From: Sapria himalayana
Lineage: Eukaryota > Streptophyta > Magnoliopsida > Malpighiales > Rafflesiaceae
Reading direction: 5' to 3'
DNA length: 64,000 nt
Assembly (NCBI GenBank): GCA_029783825.1
Contig: JAREIK010001724.1
Coordinates: 25,832 to 89,831 of the forward strand
Both the position numbers and the translations under genes were made by a program. Numbering within the stretch: position 1 is the first letter of the stretch; each line of letters begins with the position of its first letter. Shown here in pieces: positions 51,201 through 62,440 of the stretch. The notes under the pieces were generated by a model. The model was given only the letters and a program-made list of their open reading frames with translations, made no database searches and had not been told where the DNA came from.

Positions 51201-52444
51201 TTTTATTTAAAGAATTAAAAAACAAAAAAATTAATTTTTTGATTTTTTTTAATTTTTGAAGGTTATAACCTTTGAAATTATAATAATTTTTAATTTTATT
51301 TAAATGTGAATATAATATTCAGTAATAATAATCTTAATAATTATATATAATGTAAACTCAATATAAATAATAATATTAATAGATATTATAATAATGATCA
51401 ATAAAAAATTAATAAACTATTATTAATAAGAATTATATAAATTAAAATATAATTGCAAAATCAAAAATGATTCAAAATAAAAATAAAATATATTACTAAA
51501 TAATAAATTTTTGTTTTTAAAATTTTGCCTCTTTTTATAAGGATATATATATTTTTTGATGAAAAATAAATTATTTAAATTAGATCTGTCGTACTAATAA
51601 TTTATTTTGTATTTAATATTGCTATAAAAATAAACTGAAAAATAATTAATATAAAAATTTAAAATTATACTTAATAAAAATTAAATTGAGATTGATGATT
51701 TTTTATTAATGTACACATGTTTAATGGTTTAAGTATTTAGAGGTTTTGTCATTTAGGAATTTAGCAATTTATGTTTTTAGGCATTTAGTGGTTTATAGGT
51801 TTTATTTAAATAATAAAATAACAAAAAAAAATATAATTTTTCCTCATTTTCATAGGTTTTAACCTTTGAAAATATAATAATATTTAAAATTTTTTGAAAT
51901 GTGAAAACAATATTTAGTTATAATAATATTAATAATTATATATCATATAAATTCAATATAAACAATTTTATTGATAGATAATATAATAATGATCAAATTT
52001 AAGTTAATAAACTATTAATAAAAAGATTGATATTAATTAAAAAATATTTACAAAACCCAAATTGATTCAAAATTAAAGTAAAATATATTACTGGATAATA
52101 ATTTTTAATTTTTAAATTTTTACTTCTTTTATAAGCATATATTTTTTTTTAAAAAAAATAAATTAATTAAAATATATATGTCGCTCTCATAATTTAATTT
52201 GCAATAAATATTTCTATAAAAATAAACTAATAAATAAATAAAATGAATATTTAAAATTATAATAAATAGAAATAAAAATTAGATTTATTAATTATTAAGT
52301 AGTATATAGCAGTTTAATGGTTTATGTATTTAGGCATTATGATGTTTAAACATTTCCTTATTTAACTGTGTATTCATTTAGTGGTATAAAGGTTTTATTA
52401 AAAAAATAAAATAATTAAAAATTTATTTTTATTATTTTTTTATA

Positions 52445-52470
52445 TTTTCAAAGGTTATAACCTTTGAAAA
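52445..52470. other. Perfect 26-bp palindrome of the monomer
   Basis: The same fully self-complementary sequence in the reverse-oriented array. Confidence 0.8.
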
Positions 52471-53717
52471 TATAATAATTTTTAAATTTTTTTTAAATGT
52501 GAATACAATATTTAGTTATAATAATCATTATATTTATATATCATATAAATTTAATATAAACAATTTTATTGATAAATATTCTAATAATGATCAAAAAATA
52601 AATTAATAACTTATTATTAATAACATATATATCAATTAAAATATAATTACAAAACCTAAAATGATTCAGAAGAGAAGCAAATTATATTACTATATAATAA
52701 TTTTTTGTTTTGAAATTTTTTTTTCTTTTAAAATGTTTATCAATAATTTTTTGATGAAAAATAATTTATATAAATTATATTTGTCTAACTTATTTTATTT
52801 TGTAATTAATAATTATATATAAATAAACAAATAAATAATTAAAATGAATATTTAAAATTATAATGAAAAAAAAATGAGATTTATTATTTATTATTTAGGG
52901 ATACAGGTATAATTTAAATTAGATCTGTATCACTAATAAATTATATTGTAATTAATTTTTTTATAAAATAAATTGATAAATAATTAAAATAAAAATTTAA
53001 AATTATACTGAATAAAAATTAAAATTAGATTTATGATTAATTATTAATGTATACTAGTTTAATGATTTAAGTATTTAGAGGTTTGTCATTTAGAGTTTAG
53101 CGATTTATGTTTTAAGGCTTTTATGTGGTTTATTGGTTTTATTTAAAAAAATAAAATAACAAAAAAAATTTCTATAATTTTTTATCATTTTCATAGGTTA
53201 TAACATTTGAAAATATAATAATATTTAAAATTTTTTAAAATTTTAATACAATATTTTGTTATAATAATTTTAATAATTATCTATCATATAAATTAAATAT
53301 AAATAATTTTATTGATAGATATTATAATAATGATCAAAATTTAAATTTATAAACTATTAATATTAAGATAGATATTAATTAAAAAATATTTACAAGACCC
53401 AAATTGATTCAAAATTTAAGTAACTTATATTACTTGATAATAATTCTTAATTTTTAAATTTATACTTCTTTTATAAGCTTATATTTTTATTAGATTAATA
53501 ATAAATTTATTTAAATTATATTTCTCCCAATCATAATTTATTTTGTAATATATATTTCTAAATAAATACACTAATAAATAATTAAAATGAATATTTAAAA
53601 ATATAATAAATAGCAATACAAAATAGATTTATTAATTATTAAGTAGTATTTAGCAGTTTAATGGTTTATGTATTTAGGTATTATGGGATTTAGGAGTTTA
53701 CTGATTTAACTTTATAT

Positions 53718-53725
53718 GCATTTAG
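53718..53725. repeat. Single surviving target duplication, hAT copy 2
   Basis: GCATTTAG, the exact reverse complement of the CTAAATGC flanking copy 1, directly abuts the element end. The partner on the other side is absent because that end of the element is lost. Confidence 0.85.
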
Positions 53726-53743
53726 TAGGGCTGCTCACGGGAC
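53726..53743 (+). repeat. Surviving terminal repeat of hAT copy 2
   Basis: TAGGGCTGCTCACGGGAC, 17 of 18 matching the right end of copy 1 read on the minus strand. This is the 5' side of the transposase. Confidence 0.9.
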
Positions 53744-53927
53744 TCATATATTCGCGACCCAACTCGAAGTCTTGTCCCGAAAGAATCGGGACTGAGAAAA
53801 ATCTATTGACTTTGACTTTTCTCGGCCCATTTTGTCACGTATTTTTTCTTTAGGGATGGTTTTAGATCTTAAGTAATATCTATCCCGAGAACCATCCCGA
53901 CCTAAAAAATCGATACTAGAAATATGA

Positions 53928-53934
<7 letters not shown>

Positions 53935-53960
<26 letters not shown>
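53935..53960. repeat. TA microsatellite in the hAT 5' region, copy 2
   Basis: TA run at the same place as 14,470-14,505 in copy 1. Confidence 0.88.
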
Positions 53961-53961
<1 letters not shown>

Positions 53962-54163
53962 CATAAAGATGCCACCAAATATCTACTGACCATCCAATTC
54001 CGACGCACCTATTGCTGTTCCGACGAGTTCTAGGCCACCTCATGCCATTCCCGCCATGTTCAGTTAGGTCTAGCCCTTGTCCGTCGCACTTTTGGTTGCC
54101 TCCACCGTGTCTCAGATGCCACCAGGCTTTTGGTTTGTTTTTCTGACGAGAATTGAGTGATTA

Positions 54164-54205
<42 letters not shown>
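54164..54205 (+). repeat. (ATT)14 microsatellite inside hAT copy 2
   Basis: Fourteen uninterrupted ATT units. The homologous place in copy 1 (14,253-14,266) has four, with the same flanks, so the tract changed length after the copies separated. Confidence 0.92.
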
Positions 54206-54207
<2 letters not shown>

Positions 54208-54351
54208 GTGTCTTAGTCAGTTTTGTTGAGTATTGGTTGTGGTGTTGTGGTTGGGCCGAATGAGTGGGCTGAATGTGTTAGAGTTAGTTTTGGAGAGCTT
54301 GCTTGTTTGAAATATTTATATGTATTTATGCTTAACATATCATATTAATTA

Positions 54352-56662
54352 ATGGCAATGAAGATGGCACAATTCAGTGGTAAACGAAAAATACAATAAA
54401 TTGAAGACGATCACATCTCAAATGATCAACGTACTGGTAAATCCAATCATCATCTTTTCATGAACCCTGCTATTGTTATGGTAGGTTCTTCAATTCCAAT
54501 TGTAAAAGAAATTCAAGGTACATATGAACCTCTAGCTCATAAAAAGTATAAGTCTACTATTTGGGAAACTTATGAGATATTAGTTGATTCAGAGGGAAAT
54601 GAAACTAGCAGGGCAGCTTGTATATGGTGTAGGAAAGAATATTTGGCAAAAAGTGATCAAATATACTTTGGGTTTATAAAAATTCTTGAGAGAGACTTAT
54701 AGGAAATTTCCACACAAAAAAGACTTAATAGAAGCTCACAAAGGTAAAGACAAGTCACAATATTTGTTGAGTTTCACTAAAGGTACTAGTTCAGAAGATA
54801 ACAAATTAACTTGTTGGTAATTTGATCAACAACTAGTTAGGAAGGCTTTGGTGAAAATGATCATAAAAGATGAATTGCCTTTTTGTTTTGTTGAGAGGGA
54901 TGAGTTTAAAAAGTTTTGTGAAGTTAGTGTGCCTCAATTTAAAATTCCATCTAGGCACCCCACACTAAGGCATTGTTTTTCTTTGTTTGTGAAGGAAAAG
55001 AAAAAATTATTTGATAGCACACCATCTCATTCTTATAAAGTTTCATTGAATATCAACACTTGGACTAGCATTCAAATTTTGTCTTATATATGTTTGACTG
55101 TTCATTCAATTGATTTTCAATGGAATATGCATAAAAGGCTTTTGAACTTTTGTGTAATTAAAAGTCATGTTGAAGTTATTATTAGAAATGCTATTGAGTT
55201 TTGCATGAATGAATGGGGTTTGAGAAAGTTGATGTGCATTACTGTTGACAATGCATCAAATAATGTTGTTGCAGTTGAACAAATATAAAAAAAAGGCTTG
55301 TGAAGAAAAGTGTTGTACCTTTGAGAGGCGAGCATTTTCATATTAGATGTTGTGCTTATATCCTAAACTTAATTGTTAGAGATGGCATTGCAGTAGTTGA
55401 GGGTGCTATTCAAAAAATTAGAGGTGTGGTGAAATATGTGAGGAGCAGTACTAAAAGATTATATATGTTTAAGTTATGTGTTGAAGAAGCAAACATGACA
55501 TATGGATCTTCATTGCAATTAGATTGTCCTACAAGATGGAATTCAACTTATTTGATGCTACAAAATGATATAAAATATCAAAAAGAATTTGATAAGTTTG
55601 AGGACAAAGACAAAAGATTTTTGAAGGAGTTTGGTTTAAACATTCCAACTGAGAGAGATTGAACAAACGCCAATATTTTGGTTTGTTTCTTGAAAACTTT
55701 TTATGAGGTAACTTGTAAATTTTCTGGCTCATAATATTTTCCCTCTAGTGTTTATTTTCCGGAAATTATTTAAATTTTGAACAAAATTGAGCTTTGTGAA
55801 AATAGTAGAGATACAATGGTGTCTGAAATGGGTATGAAAATGATGCTTTAATTCAACAAATATTTGGGTTCTCTTCAGTCAACAAAAATTATTTTTTTTG
55901 TAGCAGTAGTGTTGGATCCTAGATATAAGCTCAAATATATCAAATTTTAGTACACTTAGCATTATGGAGAGGAATAGGCTAAAAATTTGGTGAAAAGGTT
56001 ATAAATGCTTTAAATGAGACGATGGATGATTATAAAGGTTTAAACGAAGATGAATCAAAAGAAGATGATTTCTCTTCTACTGTGTTGAAGAAAAATGATG
56101 ATTTCTTTGATGGTAGTGATATTATGTTGATGATTTTTTTTTGTTGAATTGGAGAAAGAAGAAGAAGTTGCAGCTTTGGAAGACTTGGATAGGTACTTGG
56201 AGGACAAAATTGAAAAAAATAGAATTGATTTTGATCTTCTAAACTAGTGGAAGGTAAATGAGGTTAGGTATCCTTCTTTGGCAAATGTAGCAAGGGATGT
56301 ATTTGCTATTCAAGCATCTACTATTTCCTACGAATCTACATATAGCAATGGTAGGAGAACTTTAAATAAATTTAGGAGTTCTTTAACACCTATTATAGCT
56401 GAAGTTCTCATATGTCTACAAGATTGGTTGAGTAGCTTAAACAAACCTATTTAAATTGAAGAATTAGTTCAAGACCTTGATGATAATGAATCAGGTGAGT
56501 ATACAAATCTTGTAAATTTTAATTTCACATTTACTTCTTTTATTCATTCAATTTAATAAAAATATGGTTCAATTATAATTTTCAGAGGGGTCACAAGATT
56601 CAAATATTTTTACAACTATAGTTCGCCAACTAAATTTGGAATGGGTGTATAAAATTTTATAA
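54352..56662 (+). pseudogene. hAT transposase (RICESLEEPER-like), broken copy 2
   Basis: Possible start at 54,352, with an early stop as in copy 1. The BED region is in the 54,460-54,702 frame (WETYEILVDSEGN, ACIWC), and is frameshifted at 'gatcaaatatac' where copy 1 has GTS. A stop follows where copy 1 has a CAA codon (near 54,819). The core is at 54,848-55,288: it has NINTWTS where copy 1 has TTDTWTS, so the candidate first catalytic Asp is Asn (residue 70 of that frame); VDNASNN is kept. A short insertion near 55,288 shifts the frame; 55,300-55,662 carries RCCAYILNL and CPTRWNSTYLML. The stop at 55,660 reads Leu in copy 1. hATC remains at about 56,230-56,440 in pieces (ARDVFAIQAST). A 91-bp intron and a last exon end at 56,662, where the copy 1 stop TAA reads AAA. 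Confidence 0.9.
56495..56585 (+). other. Terminal 91-bp intron of the hAT transposase, copy 2
   Basis: CAG|GTGAGT donor and TTTTCAG|AG acceptor, same length and phase as in copy 1. The donor is closer to consensus here than in copy 1. Confidence 0.72.
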
Positions 56663-58359
56663 GGTATTATTTTGTTTTTTATTACTCTATCATCTTAGAA
56701 ATTTATGTCTACATGATTAATACGTTTTCATCTTTGGTTGTCCTTCTACAGTGGAGGAAGAAAAGGTAGGAGTTGTAGAAGAGATAATTAATTGGGTTTT
56801 GATTTTCGTTGCTGTTTTGGGACGGACCTTTGAAATGATAATTATCATAGTTGTTATTAGTTGTATTTTTTTTGTTATATTAAGCTGCCTAATTTTAGCA
56901 ATTACTTAAGTAGTAATTGCTGCTACCAATGTTTGTGGTCATCTTTAGATATTCTTTAATATTTTAAGCAATTGTTTAAAAAATGTAGTATTGCTATTAT
57001 GGTTAACTTTCACTCGACTGAACAAAGCCAACTTGTGAAAAAATAAAGAACCAAATTAAGCACACAACTCGGTCATGTTCTATTTAATATTTAATCTTAC
57101 TAATTATATATCGTATAAATTCAATATGAACAAATTTAATGATAGATATTATAATAATGATCAAAAATTAAATTAATAATCTATTATTAATAAGATTGAT
57201 ATTAATTAAAAATTTTTACAAAACCCAAATTGATTCAAAATTAAAGTAAAAAATATTACTGGATAATAATTTTATTTTTAAAATTTTACTTCTTTTATAA
57301 GCATGTATATTTTTTTGATTAAAAATAAATTATTTAAATTATATCTGTCGCACTCATAATTTATTTTGTAATAAATATTTCTATAAAATAAACTTATAAA
57401 TAATTAAAATGAATATTTAAAAAAATAATAAATTGAAATAAACATTAGATTTCTTAATTATTAAGTAGTATATAGCAGTTTAATAGTTTATATATTTAGG
57501 CATTATGGGACTTAGGAGTTTACTGATTTTACTGTGTATGCATTTAGTGGTTTATAGGTTTTATTTTAAAATTAAAATAACAAAATATTTATTTTTATTA
57601 TTTTTTGATATTTTCAAAGGTTATAACATTTGAAAATATAATAATTTTTAAATATTTTTCAAATGTGAATTCAATATTTAGTTATAATAACCATTATATT
57701 TATATATCATATAAATTCAATATAAACAATTACATTGATAAATATTCTAATAATGATCAAAAAATAAATTAATAATCTATTATTAATAAGATAGATATCA
57801 ATTAAAATATAATAAAAAAACCTAAAATAATTCACAAGAAATCAAAATATATTACTATATAATAATTTGTTGTTTTGAAATTTTTTTTCTTTCAAAAAGT
57901 TTAACCATATTTTTTTGATGAAAATTAATTTATATAAATTATATTTGTCTAACTTATAATTTATTTTTTAATTAATATTTATATAAAAATAAACAAATAA
58001 ATAATTAAAATGAAAATTTAAAATTATAATGAAAAAGATAATATTGAGATTTATTCTTTATTATTTTGGGTATACCAGTCTAATTTAAATTAGATCTGTC
58101 TCACTAATAATTTATTTTGTAATTAATATTTCTATAAAATTAACCTGATAAATAATTAAAATAAAAATTTAAAATTATACTGAATAAAAATTAAAATGAT
58201 ATTTATGAATTATTATTAATGTATACCAGTTTAATATTTTAAGTATTTAAACGTTTTTTCGTTTATGACTTTAGTGATTTATATTTTTAGTCATTTAGTG
58301 GTTTATAGGTTTTATTTAAATAATGAAATAACGAAAAAATTATTTTTGAAATTTTAACA

Positions 58360-58382
58360 TTTTCAAAGGTTACCTTTGAAAA
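58360..58382. other. Shortened palindrome (23 bp, centre deleted)
   Basis: Same arms with the centre reduced to GGTTACC. Another centre-deleted copy (GGTAACC, imperfect arms) is at about 9727-9748. Confidence 0.78.
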
Positions 58383-59939
58383 TGTGATAATTTTAATATT
58401 TTTTAAAACTAGGAATACAATATTTAGTAATAATAATCATTATAATTATATATAATATAAACTAAATATAAACATTTATATTAATAGATATGATATCAAT
58501 TATCAAAAAATAAATTAATATGTTATTATTAATATGATTGATATAAATTAAAATATAAATGAAAAACCTAAAAATATTCAAAATCCAAGTAAATTTTATT
58601 ATTAAATAATAATTTTTTTTAGTTTTTGCTTCTTTTTATCAGCTTATATTTTTTTTTTGATTAAAAATAAATTATTTAAATTAAATTTGTATCACTCATA
58701 ATTTATTTTGTAATTAATATTTTAATAAATTATTTAAATTATATTTAAGGTTTACTAGTTTAAAGTTTTAACTATTTAGGGGCTTTTGTGTTTAGTAGTT
58801 AAGAGGTTTAAGTATTTAGGCATTTAGTGGTTTATAAGTTTTAATTAAACAATGATATAACAACAAATTTATTTTTATTATTTTTTTAATTTTTGAAGGT
58901 TATAACCTTTGAAAATATAATAATTTCTAAATTTTTTTCAAATATAAATATAATATTTAGTTATGATAATCTTTATAATTATAAGTCATTTAAATTCAAT
59001 ATAAATAATTTCATTGCTAGATATTATAATTATGATCAAAAAAATTTTAATAAACTATTATTAATAAGATAGATATTATTTAAAATATATTTGCAAAATC
59101 TAAATTTATTCAAAATCAAAGTAAAATATATTACTTAATAATACTTTTTTTTATGTTTTGGTTTTTTTATAACTTTATATTTTTGTTATTATAAATAAGT
59201 TATTTAAATTAATTTGTCTTATTCATAATTTATTTTGTAATTTATAATTCTATAATCATAAACTAATAAATAATTAAAATAATTATTTAAATTTATAATG
59301 AATACAGATAAAATTTAGATTTATTATTTATTCTTCAGGATATACCTGTTTAATGGATTAAGTATTTAGGTGTTTTTTGGTTCAGGAGTTTAGTAATTTA
59401 AGTGTTTAGACCTTTAGTGATTTATAGTTATTGTCTAAAGAATTAAAAAACAAAAAATTTAATTTTTTGAATTTTTTTTTAATTTTTGAAGGTTGTAACC
59501 TTTGTAAATATAATAATTTTAAATTTTTTTAAATGTGAATATAATATTTAGTTATAATAATCTTAATAATTATATATAATGTTAACTAATTATAAATAAT
59601 TTTATTAATAGATATTATAATAATGATCAATAAATAAATTAATAAACTAGTATTAATAAGAATGATATAAATTAAAATATAATTGTAGAATCTAAAATGA
59701 TTCAAAATCAAAATAAGATATATTACTAAATAATAATTTTTTATTTTAAAAATTTTGCCTCATTTTATAAGCATATATATTTTTTTGATGAAAAATAAAT
59801 TATTTAAATTAGATGTGTCTCACTAATAATTTATTTTGTAATTAATATTTCTATAAAAATAAATTGATAAATAATTAAAATGAATATTTAAAATTATAAT
59901 GAATACTAATAAAAAAAGATATATGATTTATTATTTAGG

Positions 59940-62440
59940 GTATACCTATTTAATGGTTTATGTTTTTTGTGGTTTTGGGGTTAAGGAGTTTATTGATTTA
60001 TATGTTTGCACATTTAGGTGTTTATATGTTTTATTTAATCAATTAAATAACAAAAAATTTATTTTTATGAATTTTCGTGATTTTCAAAGGTTTTAACCTT
60101 TGAATACAATACTTAGTAATAAAAATCTTATTAATTATATTTGATGTAAATTTAATTTAAAAAATTTTATTAATATATATTATTATAATGATAAAAAAAA
60201 ATTAATAAACTATTATTAATAAGATAGATATTAATTAACATATATTTGTAGAACCCAAAATAATTTAAAATCAATGTAAATTATATTACTAAATAAAATT
60301 TTAAATTTTTGAAATTTAGTTTATTTTTATCAGCTTATTTTTTTTCATAAAAAAGAATATATTTAAATTATATGTCTCACTCATTATTTATTTTATAATT
60401 AATATTTCGATAAAAATAATCTTAAAAATAATTAAAATAAATATTTAAAATTATAATGATTACAAATAAAAATAAAATTGATTATTTATAATTTAGGTTA
60501 TATAGGTTTAATGGTTTAAGTATTTAGGGGGTTTTGGGGTTAAGGAATCTAGATATTTAAATGATTAGGCATTTAGTGGTCTATATGTTTTATATAAATA
60601 ATAAAAAAAATTATTTTTGTGATTTTTTTATCATTTTCGAAGGTTATAACCTTAGAAAATATAATAATTTTTAATTTTTTTTCAAATATAAATATTATAT
60701 TTATTTATAATAATTTTAATATTTAAAGACATTTAAATTCAATTAAGTAATTTTATTGATATATATTATAATAATGATCAAAATATAAATTAATAAACTA
60801 TTATTAATAAGATTGATAGCAATTAAAATATAAATGCAAAACCTCTAATGATTCAAAATCTAAGTAAAATATATTAATAAATGATATTTTTAGTTTTTAA
60901 ATTTTTACTTCTTTTTATAATCTTTTATTTATTTTTGATTAAAAATAAATAATTAAAATTATATTTGTCTCACTCTTTATTTAATATGCAATTAATATTT
61001 CTATAAAAAATAAACTAATAAATAATTAAAATGAATATTTAAAATTATAATGAATACAAATTAAAATGAGATTTATGATTTATTATAAATGGTATACCAG
61101 TTTAATGGATTGTTAATTTAGGGGTTTTGTCATTTCGGAGTTTAGCAATTTATGTTTTTAGGCATTTAGTGGTTTATTGTTTTTTTTATATAATAAAAAA
61201 TTTTTTTTTTGGTTTTATATGATTTTCAAAGGTTATAACCTTTAAAAATAAAATAATTTTTAAAATTATTTGAAATGTGAATACCATGTATAATTATATT
61301 AATCTTACTAATTATATATTATATAAATTCAATATAAACAATTTTAATGATGGATAGTATAATAATGATCAAAAATTAAATTAATAAACTATTATTAATA
61401 ATATAAATATTAATTAAAACATATTTACATAACACAAAATGATTCAAAATCAAATCAAAATATTTTACTAAATAATAATATTAAATTTTCAAAAATTCTT
61501 TCTTTTTATACGCTTTTATTTTTTATTGATTAAAAATAAATTATTTAAATAATATTTGACTCACTCAAAATTTTTTTTGGAAATAATTTTTATAAATAAA
61601 TAAACTATAAATAATTAAATTGAATATTTAAAATTATAATAAATAGAAATAAAAATTAGATTTATTATTTATTAAGTAGTATATAGCTATTAAAAGGTTT
61701 ATGTATTTAGGGGTTTTGGGGTCTATGAGCTTACTAATTTAAGTAAGTAAGCATTTAATGATATATAGGTTTTATTTTTAAAATGTAATAAAAAAAATTT
61801 ATTTTTATTATTTTTTCTCATTTTTAAGGTTATAACCTTTGAAAAAATAATAATTTTTAAATTTATTTTCAAAAGTGAATACAATATATATTTATAAAAA
61901 ACATAAAAATTATATATCATATATATTCAATATAAACAATTTTATTGATAGATATTCTAATAATTATCAAAAAATAAATTAAAAATCTATTATGAATAAG
62001 ATTGATATTACTTAAAATATAATATCAAAACCTAAAATGATTCAAAAGCAAAACAAAATATATCACTAAATAATAATTATTTGTTTTTAAATTTTTATCA
62101 TTTTTATAAGCTTATCTATTTTTTAATGAAAAATAATTTTTTAAATTATATTCGTAACTCATAATTTATTTTATAATTAATACATATATACAAATAACAA
62201 ACTAAAAATAAAAATGATTTTTTTTAATTTTAATGAAAATAAATAAAAATGAGATTTATTAATTATTATTTATGGTATACTAGTTTAAAGGATTTTCTAT
62301 ATAGGGGTAACGTGATTTTGTAGTTTTGTGATTTAAGTGTTTAGGCATTTAGTGCTGTATAGGTTTTATTTAAACAATGAAATAACAAAAAAATATATTT
62401 TTATATTTTTTCACATGTTCAAAGGTTATAATCTTTGAAA
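59940..62440 (-). repeat. Higher-order cassette C-D-E-F-G (reverse), copy 6
   Basis: Parallel to 44,390-46,944 at a constant offset of 15.5 kb, which includes 3,363 bp of hAT copy 2. The unit that follows G differs between the two (chimera here, E/I-like there), so the similarity breaks after G. Confidence 0.75.

Larger units (their letters stand above)
42326..53717 (-). repeat. Satellite array, reverse block 5
   Basis: From about 42,326 all monomers read in reverse. Octamer blocks (now TTTAG-type), left to right: C (42,340), K-like partial (42,850), J (43,390), B (43,980), C (44,400), D (45,000), E (45,590), F (46,190), G (46,790), E/I-like (47,390), H (47,975), chimera (48,580), I (48,730), H (49,310), partial with joint (49,910), L (50,470), J (51,130), I (51,720), H (52,310), chimera (52,910), I (53,040), H (53,640, interrupted by hAT copy 2). 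No genes seen. Confidence 0.88.
53726..57088 (+). mobile_element. hAT transposon, copy 2 (one end deleted)
   Basis: Starts with TAGGGCTGCTCACGGGAC and follows copy 1 in reverse complement throughout: subterminal region, TA microsatellite, BED region, core, hATC, terminal intron and 3' region. Homology ends at 'cggtcatgttctatttaata' near 57,088, equivalent to about 11,385 in copy 1, so roughly the last 390 bp and the second terminal repeat are missing. Satellite resumes about 200 bp further along the monomer than it left off, so a deletion took the element end and flanking repeat together. Read in repeat orientation, it lies at the same octamer and in the same direction as copy 1. Confidence 0.92.

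Noticed and set aside
53718..53725. hAT copies as independent insertions into a preferred CTAAATGC target
   Set aside because: Shared private variants in the flanking satellite and the same orientation in all three favour duplication of one inserted locus.
53744..54043. 99-codon minus-strand frame; also 14520-14717 (-) and 55529-55732 (-)
   Set aside because: These lie across hAT subterminal, microsatellite or antisense coding sequence. The translation contains the TA microsatellite as Tyr-Ile repeats.
59899..60096. 65-codon plus-strand frame
   Set aside because: It crosses a reverse-oriented octamer block of the satellite; it is not a gene.
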